A stretch of 11,256 nucleotides of DNA from Pseudomonadota bacterium (lineage in GTDB: Bacteria; Pseudomonadota; Alphaproteobacteria; Rhizobiales; Xanthobacteraceae), in assembly GCA_021779635.1 (NCBI GenBank), contig JAJYAH010000159.1, forward strand, positions 1 through 11,256, written 5' to 3'. The notes under the pieces are model-generated. The model was not told where the DNA came from, did no database searches, and saw only the letters and a program-made list of their open reading frames with translations. The stretch's first letter is position 1, and each line of letters opens with the position of its first letter. The translations under genes were made by a program, and so were the position numbers. This document shows positions 1 to 6,512 of this stretch, piece after piece.

Positions 1-1088
1 TGCGCCGCTTCGTCGAAAAGGAGATCGAACCCTACGCCAGCCAGTGGGATGAAGCCGGCGAATTTCCCAGGGAGCTCTATGCCAAGGCGGCCGCAATAGG
101 GCTGCTGGCGCTGGGCTTCCCGGAAGATTGCGGCGGCGTTCCCGCCGACCAGTTCATGAAGATCGTGGCTTCGCAGGAGCTCGCGCGCGCCGGCGCCGGG
201 GGAATCAGCGCCAGCCTGATGAGTCACACCATCGGCTCGCCGCCGATCGCGCGCGCCGCGGCCCCTAAGGTCAAGGCGCGGGTGCTGGCGGAGGTGCTGG
301 CGGGCCTCAAGATTTCGGCGCTGGCGATCACCGAGCCCGGCGGCGGCTCCGACGTCGCCAATCTGCGCACCAAGGCGCGGCGCGATGGCGACCATTATGT
401 CGTCAACGGCGAAAAGACTTTTATTACATCCGGCATGCGGGCCGACTATCTGACCGTCGCCGTTCGTACCGGCGGCGAGGGCGCTGGCGGCGTCAGCCTG
501 CTTCTGATCGAAGGCGATACGCCGGGCCTGTCGCGCACCAAGCTCAAGAAGATGGGCTGGTGGGCGTCCGACACCGCGACGCTGCATTTCGACGATTGCC
601 GCGTGCCCGCCGAAAACCTGATCGGCGAGGAAGGCCAGGGCTTCAAGCTGATCATGCAGAACTTCAACAGCGAGCGCATGGGCATGGCGGCGAGCTGCAC
701 GGCCTATGCCCGCGTCTGCCTCGATGAGGCGATCGCCTATGCGAAAGAGCGCAAGACCTTCGGCAAGCCGATCGCGCAGCATCAGGTAATCCGGCACAAG
801 CTGGTCGACATGGCGCAACGGGTGGCGGCGTCGCAGGCGATGCTGGAGATGCTGGCGTGGCGGCTCGAACAGGGCGAAAGTCCGGTCGCCGAAATCTGCA
901 TGATGAAGAACCAGGCGACGCAGACCATGGCGTTCTGCGCCTCCGAGGCGGTGCAGATTTTCGGCGGCGCCGGCTATATGCGCGGCATCAAGGTCGAGCG
1001 CATTTACCGCGAGGTCAAGGTCAATGCGATCGGCGGCGGCACCGAGGAGATCATGAAGGATCTGGCCAGCCGGCAGATGGGATTGTGA
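1..1088 (+). CDS. Acyl-CoA dehydrogenase, 5'-truncated by the window edge
   Basis: FAD-dependent acyl-CoA dehydrogenase that oxidises an acyl-CoA to the trans-2-enoyl-CoA and passes electrons to ETF. The frame is open from base 3 and gives 361 visible residues, starting RRFVEKEIEP. That is alpha-helical N-domain sequence, so only about 20 residues are missing; the internal ATG at 156 is not the true start. The middle beta-domain has the flavin/substrate motif AITEPGGGSD (near 327-356), followed by GEKTFITSG. The C-terminal domain has RKTFGKPI and QIFGGAGYMRG. The residue matching the medium-chain enzyme's catalytic Glu376 is Gly (codon 1035-1037, in IGGGTEEI). A Glu sits directly before an Arg in NSERMG (codon 672-674), the position of the base in isovaleryl-CoA and long-chain dehydrogenases. 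The gene therefore looks active, with that variant geometry. Substrate is not determined. It lies 75 bases upstream of a second dehydrogenase. Confidence 0.93.
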   Translation, partial: RRFVEKEIEPYASQWDEAGEFPRELYAKAAAIGLLALGFPEDCGGVPADQFMKIVASQELARAGAGGISASLMSHTIGSPPIARAAAPKVKARVLAEVLAGLKISALAITEPGGGSDVANLRTKARRDGDHYVVNGEKTFITSGMRADYLTVAVRTGGEGAGGVSLLLIEGDTPGLSRTKLKKMGWWASDTATLHFDDCRVPAENLIGEEGQGFKLIMQNFNSERMGMAASCTAYARVCLDEAIAYAKERKTFGKPIAQHQVIRHKLVDMAQRVAASQAMLEMLAWRLEQGESPVAEICMMKNQATQTMAFCASEAVQIFGGAGYMRGIKVERIYREVKVNAIGGGTEEIMKDLASRQMGL

Positions 1089-1100
1089 GGTTTCCGTCAT

Positions 1101-1145
1101 CCGAGGGCCTTCACCCTCCCCCTCCAGGGGGGTGAAGGCCCTCCG
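1101..1145. repeat. Long intergenic hairpin between the two dehydrogenase genes
   Basis: A perfect 14-base inverted repeat, 1103-1116 (GAGGGCCTTCACCC) against 1130-1143, extends inward through a T-G pair (1117/1129) and two C-G pairs to leave a 7-base loop, 1120-1126. The right arm ends 20 bases before the next start codon and just before its ribosome binding site. No U-run follows, so it is not a standard intrinsic terminator. It may be a dispersed palindromic element, an mRNA-stability hairpin, or a partial attenuator inside the operon. Structure is seen directly; function is inference. Confidence 0.75.
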
Positions 1146-1163
1146 GAATAACAAGGAAATAAA

Positions 1164-2324
1164 ATGCTCTTTTCCGCCGACCACGACGAACCCCGCCGCA
1201 TTTTGCAGAAATTCATCGCGGCCGAGATCAATCCGTTCGTCGATGAATGGGAGAAGGCCGACATCTTCCCGGCCCACGAGCTGTTCAAGAAGCTCGGCGA
1301 CCTCGGATTTCTCGGCCTCAACAAGCCGGTGGAATTTGGCGGACAGGGGCTGGATTACAGCTACGCGCTGATGATGGCCGAGGAGCTTGGCGCGATCCGC
1401 TGCGGCGGCGTGCCGATGGCGATCGGCGTGCAGACCGATATGGCGACCCCGGCGCTGGCGCGGTTCGGATCGGACGAGGTGCGCCGCGAATTCCTGGCGC
1501 CCGCGATATCCGGCGATGCGGTGGCCTGCATCGGCGTCTCCGAGCCGGGCGCCGGATCGGACGTCGCCTCCATCAAGACCAACGCGCGCGGCGACGGCGA
1601 TGATTACGTCATCAACGGCGGCAAGATGTGGATTACCAATGGCGTGCAGGCCGACTGGATCTGCCTGCTCGCCAATACCGGCGACGGGCCCAGGCACCGC
1701 AACAAGTCGCTGATCTGCGTGCCGATGAAGACCAAGGGCGTCCAGGTCGCGCGCAAGCTCGACAAGATGGGCATGCGCTCCTCCGATACCGCGCAGATCT
1801 TCTTCGACAATGTGCGGGTGCCGAAACGCAATCGCATCGGCGAAGAGGGTCAAGGCTTCACCTACCAGATGGTGCAATTCCAGGAGGAGCGGCTGTGGGG
1901 TGCGGCGGCCTGCCTCAAGGCGCATGAAACCATCATCGCCGAGACCATCGAATACACCCGCAACCGCAGGGCGTTCGGCCAGAGCATCCTTGATAATCAA
2001 ACGGTGCACTTCAAGCTCGCGGAAATGCAGACCGAGGTGGAATTGCTGCGCGCATTGATCTATCGCGCCGGCGAAGCGCTGGTCGCCGGCGAGGATGTCA
2101 CCAGGCTCGCGACCATGGCCAAACTCAAGGCAGGGCGGCTCGGCCGCGAACTGACCGATGCCTGCCTGCAATTCTGGGGCGGAATGGGTTTCATGAACGA
2201 GACGCCGGTCAGCCGCGCCTATCGCGACAGCCGGCTCACTTCCATCGGCGGCGGCGCCGACGAGGTGATGCTGATGGTGCTGTGCAAGATGATGGGCACG
2301 CTGCCCGGCATGGAACAAAAATAA
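1164..2324 (+). CDS. Acyl-CoA dehydrogenase, citronellyl-CoA dehydrogenase (AtuD)-like
   Basis: Complete 386-residue FAD-dependent acyl-CoA dehydrogenase, the usual family length. The ATG follows an AAGGAA ribosome binding site at 1153-1158. The N-terminal helical domain covers about residues 1-120. The signature GVSEPGAGSDVAS at 124-136 fits the family pattern for the FAD/substrate site, with MWITNG at 155-160 behind it. The C-terminal helical domain carries RRAFGQSI and QFWGGMGFMNETP. Position 363, equivalent to Glu376 of the medium-chain enzyme, is Gly (IGGGADEV). Glu242 precedes Arg243 in FQEERL and is the likely catalytic base, as in isovaleryl-CoA dehydrogenase. The segment CGGVPMAIGVQTDMATPAL and the ending CKMMGTLPG match my memory of AtuD proteins that desaturate citronellyl-CoA; this is recognition, not alignment. 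Probably co-transcribed with the upstream dehydrogenase and with the binding protein 40 bases downstream. Confidence 0.95.
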   Translation: MLFSADHDEPRRILQKFIAAEINPFVDEWEKADIFPAHELFKKLGDLGFLGLNKPVEFGGQGLDYSYALMMAEELGAIRCGGVPMAIGVQTDMATPALARFGSDEVRREFLAPAISGDAVACIGVSEPGAGSDVASIKTNARGDGDDYVINGGKMWITNGVQADWICLLANTGDGPRHRNKSLICVPMKTKGVQVARKLDKMGMRSSDTAQIFFDNVRVPKRNRIGEEGQGFTYQMVQFQEERLWGAAACLKAHETIIAETIEYTRNRRAFGQSILDNQTVHFKLAEMQTEVELLRALIYRAGEALVAGEDVTRLATMAKLKAGRLGRELTDACLQFWGGMGFMNETPVSRAYRDSRLTSIGGGADEVMLMVLCKMMGTLPGMEQK

Positions 2325-2364
2325 AGAATTGGTTCGAAGATTCAGCACAACCCAGGAGGAAGCC

Positions 2365-3582
2365 ATGACTTCGCTCAATCGTCGTTCGCTGCTGGCCGGC
2401 TCGGCCGCGGCCGGTGTGGTCGCTCTTGCGGGCCCTTCCCGTGCGGAGGAGACGCCCGGAGTTACCGCCACCGAGATCAAGATCGGATCCACCACATCGC
2501 TGAGCGGCCCGGTCTCCGCATTGGGCACCATCGCAAGGTGCCAGGATGCCTATTTCCGGATGATCAACGACCAGGGCGGTATCGCCGGCCGCAAGATCAA
2601 TTTCATCTATTACGACGACGCCTTTAATCCGGCGAAAACGGTTGAGCAGACCCGGCGCCTGATCGAATCGGACGACGTCGCTTTTCTGTTTTCGATGCTC
2701 GGAACGGCGCCGAATTCGGCCGTGGTCAAGTACATCAATTCCAAAAAGGTGCCGCATCTGTTCCTGTCGGTTAACGGGGACAAGTGGGGCGATTACCAGA
2801 ATTATCCCTGGACCATGGGCTTTGCGCCGAGCTCCAGGGTCGAAGCGCAAATCTTCGCCAAATATGCGTTGAGCCAGAAGCCGGATGCGAAGTTTGCGCT
2901 GTTGTATCAGAACGACGATCTTGGCAAGGATTTCGTCAACGGATTGCGCGACGTGCTGGGCGCCCGATATGACTCGGCCGTGAAAGCGCTGTCGTACGAG
3001 GTCACCGATCCGACGATCGATTCGCAAATCGTTTCCCTGCGCGCAACCAATGCCGATATCCTGATTTCGGGCGCGACGGCGAAATTCGCCGCGCAATCGA
3101 TCCGAAAGATCTACGAACTCGACTGGAAGCCGATGCACTTCGTTACCAGCGGTGCGATGTCGGTCGCCTCCACGATCATCCCCGCCGGGGTCGAGCGGGC
3201 CCAGGGCCTGATCACTTCGGTCTATATCAAGGATCCGTCCGATCAAGCCTGGGTCGAGGACGCCGGCATGAAGGACTACATGAAGTTCATGGCCAAGTAC
3301 TTCAGTGATGGAAACCCGAAGGAGGCGCTCAACACCTACGCCTACACCGTCACTTCCGTGCTGCGCAAATTGCTTGAGCAGTGCAACGGAAACCTTTCCC
3401 GCGAAAATATCATGCGGGAGGCCAACAATCTCAGGGATGTCGAGGTTGCAACATTGTTGCCCGGCGTCCGTGTCAACACCAGTCCCACCAACCACCATCC
3501 GCTGCGGCAGATGCAGCTGCAACGCTGGGAAGGGCAGGGCTGGCACCGGTTCGGCAATATCATCGAGGGGGCGAATATCTGA
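2365..3582 (+). CDS. Tat-exported type I solute-binding protein of a LivK-like ABC transporter
   Basis: A 405-residue periplasmic receptor of the branched-chain amino acid/carboxylate type (Peripla_BP_6 family), which captures a ligand for an ABC importer. The start is the ATG after AGGAGGA at 2354-2360; a TTG at 2329 is in frame but lacks such a site. The N-terminus reads NRRSLLAG, a twin-arginine motif, then an Ala/Gly-rich hydrophobic stretch and a likely signal-peptidase site after SRA (residue 27). The mature part opens with EIKIGSTTSLSGP, the typical first strand and ligand loop of this family, followed by NDQGGIAGRKI and YYDDAFNPAKTVEQ. No LivH, LivM, LivG or LivF homologue is present in the window, so the permease must be elsewhere or shared. 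Context suggests an organic acid or aromatic/isoprenoid acid rather than an amino acid, but the ligand cannot be read from sequence. Confidence 0.93.
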   Translation: MTSLNRRSLLAGSAAAGVVALAGPSRAEETPGVTATEIKIGSTTSLSGPVSALGTIARCQDAYFRMINDQGGIAGRKINFIYYDDAFNPAKTVEQTRRLIESDDVAFLFSMLGTAPNSAVVKYINSKKVPHLFLSVNGDKWGDYQNYPWTMGFAPSSRVEAQIFAKYALSQKPDAKFALLYQNDDLGKDFVNGLRDVLGARYDSAVKALSYEVTDPTIDSQIVSLRATNADILISGATAKFAAQSIRKIYELDWKPMHFVTSGAMSVASTIIPAGVERAQGLITSVYIKDPSDQAWVEDAGMKDYMKFMAKYFSDGNPKEALNTYAYTVTSVLRKLLEQCNGNLSRENIMREANNLRDVEVATLLPGVRVNTSPTNHHPLRQMQLQRWEGQGWHRFGNIIEGANI

Positions 3583-3687
3583 CTGGGGGCGGCCCCAAGG
3601 CACGGAGAAGGCTGACAACACCGACGCCGTTCGCTGTGCTATGCAAGACCACGGGCATGCCGTGAAACGTAAACAGGGGAAGGCCGG

Positions 3688-4338
3688 ATGATCACACTTT
3701 ATCATTGCGCCGCGGCGCGTTCGTTTCGTCCGCTCTGGATGCTGGAAGAACTCGGGCTACCCTATGAGCTGAAAATGCTGCCGTTCCCGCCGCGGGTGTT
3801 CGCCAAGGAATATCTCGCGATCAATCCGCTCGGCACCATTCCGTTCATGATCGACGGCGAGACGAAAATGACGGAGTCTTCGGGCATCTGTCACTATCTC
3901 GGCACCCGCTATGGACCGACGCCGCTGATGGTCGATGTCAATGATCCCGCCTACGGCGCATTCCTGAACTGGATGTATTTCAGCGATGCCACGCTGACCT
4001 TTCCGCAAACGCTGGTGCTCCGCTACAGCCAGCTCGAGCCGGAGGAGCGGCGCAATCCACAAGTGGCGGGAGACTACGCCAAATGGTTCCTCGGCCGGCT
4101 GCGGGTTGTCGAAGCTGCGACCGGCAAGGCCGAAACGCTGTGCGCCGATCGGTTCACGGCGGCCGATATCGTGATCGGATACGCGTTGCGGCTTGCGGAA
4201 ACCATCGGGCTTGCCAAGGATTTCGGGCCCAATGTCGCCGCATACTGGCAACGCCTGCAGCAGCGCGATGGGTTCAAGAGGGCCGTCGCCGCGGAAGATC
4301 TCGCCGGCATAGAGCAGAAGGTCGCGCGGCGCTCCTGA
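3688..4338 (+). CDS. Glutathione S-transferase family protein
   Basis: A 216-residue cytosolic protein with the two-domain GST layout. The thioredoxin-like N-domain (about 1-75) starts ITLYHCAAARSFRPLWMLEELGLPYE, interrupted here only by description: Ser12 lies where bacterial GSTs carry the glutathione-activating Ser/Cys. The cis-proline is Pro52 (GTIPFM), and Glu63-Ser64 of TESSGICHYL is the usual gamma-glutamyl contact. The helical C-domain (about 85-216) contains FTAADIVIGYAL at 157-168, with the S/T-x-x-D N-capping box of the family. An AGGGGAAGG stretch at 3675-3683 is the ribosome binding site. The 105-base gap upstream holds a weak CTGACA (3612-3617) but no convincing -10, so it may be read from the upstream operon. 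Substrate is unknown; it could conjugate or isomerise a reactive intermediate, or be a general detoxifier. Confidence 0.92.
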   Translation: MITLYHCAAARSFRPLWMLEELGLPYELKMLPFPPRVFAKEYLAINPLGTIPFMIDGETKMTESSGICHYLGTRYGPTPLMVDVNDPAYGAFLNWMYFSDATLTFPQTLVLRYSQLEPEERRNPQVAGDYAKWFLGRLRVVEAATGKAETLCADRFTAADIVIGYALRLAETIGLAKDFGPNVAAYWQRLQQRDGFKRAVAAEDLAGIEQKVARRS

Positions 4339-4398
4339 AGCGGGCGCGACGACCCCGCAAATCGTCCGAATCTCCAGCATTCCCCGATATTTGCGTCG

Positions 4399-4426
4399 GT
4401 GACATCCGGCGCGATTGCTGTATTCT
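4399..4426 (+). promoter_or_regulatory. Possible sigma-70-type promoter for the AraC-type gene
   Basis: GTGACA (4399-4404, five of six matches to TTGACA) and TATTCT (4421-4426, four of six to TATAAT) are separated by 16 bases. They lie in the 221-base gap between the GST and AraC-type genes, the longest gap in the window and the most likely place for a new transcription start. Found by eye; hexamers of this quality occur by chance, so this is a candidate only. Confidence 0.3.
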
Positions 4427-4470
4427 GGCCAGGCTCCGCGATAGTGCCCGCGCAAGGCGCCAGGAAGCAT

Positions 4471-4535
4471 TGGAGCGTTTTCGAGCGAAGTGGCTACCGG
4501 TTCGCGTGAAGAAAACGCGTCAAAACAAAAGACTA
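4471..4535. repeat. Dispersed palindromic repeat of the Bradyrhizobium type in the AraC-type gene leader
   Basis: Nested inverted repeats: GCGTTTTC (4475-4482) pairs with GAAAACGC (4511-4518), and GCGAA (4485-4489) pairs with TTCGC (4501-4505), with a short inner loop around CTACC. The whole stretch, from TGGAGCGTTTTCGAGC through the A-rich tail CAAAACAAAAGACTAGA, matches my memory of an intergenic repeat found in very many copies in Bradyrhizobium and Rhodopseudomonas genomes. Here it sits between the candidate promoter and the ribosome binding site of the regulator, so it would form a hairpin in the mRNA leader. The structure is seen; the repeat identity is recalled and not checked. Confidence 0.7.
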
Positions 4536-4559
4536 GATCGTTCCCGGGAGGGACGGACC

Positions 4560-5381
4560 ATGAATGACGACGATCGGCGAGAATCCGGCCGGCTGATGCT
4601 GATCAGCCCCGAGCGGGTGTTTTATGCCGGGCTGCTGGGCAGGCCGCGAAAGCGAACCAGCGGTGGCTTCAGCATTTATGCCGCGATGCAGGGAAGCCTC
4701 AAAATCACCGAGGGCAAGCTGGAGACGATCAGCGAGGTCAGGGTCGTTCCGCCTTATGTGACCCATGGCGTCGAAAGCGAATATCCCTCGATCATCTGCT
4801 TGGTCATTGAACCGGAAACGGTCGAGCCCACGGCCCTGGTTGCGCTGGGCGCGAGAGTTTCCGGGACGGAATCGCCCGACATCGCGCAACGAATTCGGGC
4901 CGCCTATGAGACCTTGCGTTGTCAGCGACGGCGTGGCGGCTTTACCACCGCCGATTTCGACCGGCTGGTTTTTGGCGAGGAGCTGCCTGACCGCAACATC
5001 GATCTGCGCATCCGGCGCGCGGCTTTGAGCCTCAACGATTTCTCCGGGAGCAAGATGACGGCGGCCGATTGCGCGGCGTCGGTCAACCTGTCGCCATCCC
5101 GGTTCCTGCATCTGTTCAAGGAGCAGACCGGGGTATCGTTTCGCGCGTTTCGCGCCTGGAAGCGAGCGCGGCATCTGCTGCATTTCGTCAACGAGGACAT
5201 CAATCTGGCCCATCTCGCGCAGGATATCGGCTACCCCGACTCGACGCATTTCAGCCATTCGATCCGCCGGTTCTACGGATTGCAGCCGCGCGCGATTTTC
5301 TCGGGTTCACGGGATCTGGCGATTTACCGGAGCGATCCGGGCGTGCTCGACAATGCCGGCTTCCGTCAAGGGCGGCTGTAA
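4560..5381 (+). CDS. AraC/XylS-family transcriptional regulator
   Basis: A 273-residue DNA-binding regulator. The reading frame is open from 4083, but that part overlaps the GST gene and the intergenic repeat. The first credible start is the ATG at 4560, preceded by GGGAGG at 4546-4551. The C-terminal half is a standard AraC DNA-binding domain: first helix-turn-helix about 166-190 (MTAADCAASVNLSPSRFLHL) and second about 214-240 (INLAHLAQDIGYPDSTHFSH), ending in RFYGLQPRAIF, the conserved 'F-x-x-x-G-x-x-P' tail. The N-terminal 150 residues show weak similarity to a cupin-like effector domain (PPYVTHGVESEYPS, LVIEPE), with no ligand motif I can name. Same strand and in the middle of the cluster, so the simplest role is an activator of the catabolic genes in response to substrate or its CoA ester; this is inferred from position. 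Confidence 0.92.
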   Translation: MNDDDRRESGRLMLISPERVFYAGLLGRPRKRTSGGFSIYAAMQGSLKITEGKLETISEVRVVPPYVTHGVESEYPSIICLVIEPETVEPTALVALGARVSGTESPDIAQRIRAAYETLRCQRRRGGFTTADFDRLVFGEELPDRNIDLRIRRAALSLNDFSGSKMTAADCAASVNLSPSRFLHLFKEQTGVSFRAFRAWKRARHLLHFVNEDINLAHLAQDIGYPDSTHFSHSIRRFYGLQPRAIFSGSRDLAIYRSDPGVLDNAGFRQGRL

Positions 5382-5498
5382 TCGCGGTCCCGTAGCGGCC
5401 AGTAGCGCGTGGACGCAAGAAGCAGGAACTGGCGGGACGCATGATCCCCAAGAATAGTCCGTAAGCATATTCCGCAAACAAGAATTGAAAGCTGCTCC

Positions 5499-6365
5499 AT
5501 GGGCGACAAGGCCGTCATCACCTGCGCGCTGAATGGCGTGCTCACCGACCCGAAACAGCATCACGTGCCGGTAACGCCGGAGGAAATGGCGCGCGAGGCC
5601 AGGGCAGCCTTCAACGCCGGCGCCAGCGTGATGCATATCCATCTGCGCCAGCAGGCGCCGAACAAGGGACACCTGCCGTCCTGGGAGGTCGGCGTGTCCC
5701 GCGAGATCCAGCAGGCGATCCGCGAGGCCTGTCCGGGCGTTATCATCAATCACACCACGGGCACTTCAGGCCCGAACTATTCCGGTGCGCTCGATTGCGT
5801 GCGTGAGACCCGGCCCGAGATGGCGGCCTGCAACGCCGGCTCGCTGAATTATCTCAAGGTCAAGAGCGACAACACCTGGGCGTGGCCGCCGATGATGTTC
5901 GACAACGCGGTCGAAAAGATCGCGGACTATCTGGAGGTGATGAAGGGCGCCGGGACGATTCCTGAATTCGAATGCTTCGACGTCGGTATCGTGCGTTGCG
6001 TCGGAATGTACCGGCAGACCGGGATGTATTCCGGGCCGCTGGAATATAATTTCGTCATGGGCGTTGCCTCGGGCATGCCGGCCGATCCGGAATTGCTGCC
6101 GATCCTGCTCAAGCTGAAACTGCCGGAAGCGCACTGGCAGGTGACCGCGATCGGGCGGGCGGAAATCTGGCCGCTGCATCAGCGCTGCGCCGATCTCGGC
6201 GGCCACCTGCGTACCGGACTTGAAGATACGTTCTATCAGCCGGACGGCGCCAAGGTGACATCGAACGGACAGTTGATCGAGAGCCTCGCGGCCTGCGCCC
6301 GCCGCGCCGGTCGCGAGATCGCCAGTCCTGCCGAAGCCCGGCAGATTTTCGGGGTCAGGCATTGA
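5499..6365 (+). CDS. Beta-keto acid cleavage enzyme (BKACE, DUF849; Kce-like)
   Basis: A 288-residue metal-dependent TIM-barrel enzyme. Characterised relatives convert a beta-keto acid plus acetyl-CoA into acetoacetate plus a new acyl-CoA; the founding member, Kce of lysine fermentation, acts on 3-keto-5-aminohexanoate. The start KAVITCALNG is the first barrel strand. His46 and His48 (MHIHLR) are the zinc ligands, at the same numbers as in Kce. Arg238, Glu242 and Asp243 in RTGLED correspond to the Kce Arg226/Glu230/Asp231 set (third zinc ligand and catalytic residues). NHTTGTSG at 84-91 and EFECFDVG at 157-164 are further family strands. All key residues are present, so it should be active. 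The ribosome binding site is poor (GAAAG, 5487-5491). Specificity is unknown: the lysine-pathway partners are absent, so the product name '3-keto-5-aminohexanoate cleavage protein' would mislead. It is followed by an acyl-CoA ligase after a repeat-filled gap. Confidence 0.93.
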   Translation: MGDKAVITCALNGVLTDPKQHHVPVTPEEMAREARAAFNAGASVMHIHLRQQAPNKGHLPSWEVGVSREIQQAIREACPGVIINHTTGTSGPNYSGALDCVRETRPEMAACNAGSLNYLKVKSDNTWAWPPMMFDNAVEKIADYLEVMKGAGTIPEFECFDVGIVRCVGMYRQTGMYSGPLEYNFVMGVASGMPADPELLPILLKLKLPEAHWQVTAIGRAEIWPLHQRCADLGGHLRTGLEDTFYQPDGAKVTSNGQLIESLAACARRAGREIASPAEARQIFGVRH

Positions 6366-6376
6366 ACCCGCGTCTA

Positions 6377-6462
6377 CCGTCATTGCGAGCGAAGCGAAGC
6401 AATCCATGTCGCAGCGAAGAAAAGGGTGGATTGCTTCGTCGCTTCGCTCCTCGCAATGACGG
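6377..6462. repeat. Large imperfect palindrome, dispersed intergenic repeat
   Basis: The left arm 6377-6406 (starting CCGTCATTGCGAGCGAAGCG) and right arm 6427-6462 (ending CGCTCCTCGCAATGACGG) are inverted copies. They differ only by two three-base insertions in the right arm, with a roughly 20-base loop. The sequence, and its spurious translations such as LRAKRSNPC and DCFVASLLAMT, are familiar from many bacterial genomes, especially Bradyrhizobiaceae, where the element is repeated many times. It fills most of the 147-base gap between the BKACE and ligase genes and could form a strong hairpin in a read-through transcript. It extends the ligase frame upstream artificially. Confidence 0.9.
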
Positions 6463-6512
6463 AGCGTCGGGCGCCACCGATCACGTTCAATGCGTCGAGG
6501 GGGACGGAACAA

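Noticed and set aside
3650..3664. Small inverted repeat CACGG/CCGTG in the gap before the GST gene, considered as a terminator
   Set aside because: Only a five-base stem and no U-run; expected by chance in GC-rich sequence.
2236..3705. Long open frame of 489 residues on the - strand, antisense to the binding-protein gene
   Set aside because: It is the antisense shadow of a high-GC gene: Arg/Gly/Asp/His-rich low-information protein with no recognisable domain, while the + strand has a full binding protein with signal peptide and ribosome binding site.
4083..4559. Upstream extension of the AraC-type frame to 432 residues
   Set aside because: The extra part overlaps the GST gene in another frame and then runs through the palindromic repeat; it is Arg-rich without family similarity, and a good ribosome binding site precedes the ATG at 4560.
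5392..5407. GTAGCG direct repeat with 10-base spacing upstream of the BKACE gene, considered as an AraC-type operator
   Set aside because: Only six bases repeated once, close to the previous stop codon, and no matching copy seen upstream of the other genes. In the 117-base gap 5382-5498 I see no convincing promoter hexamers either.
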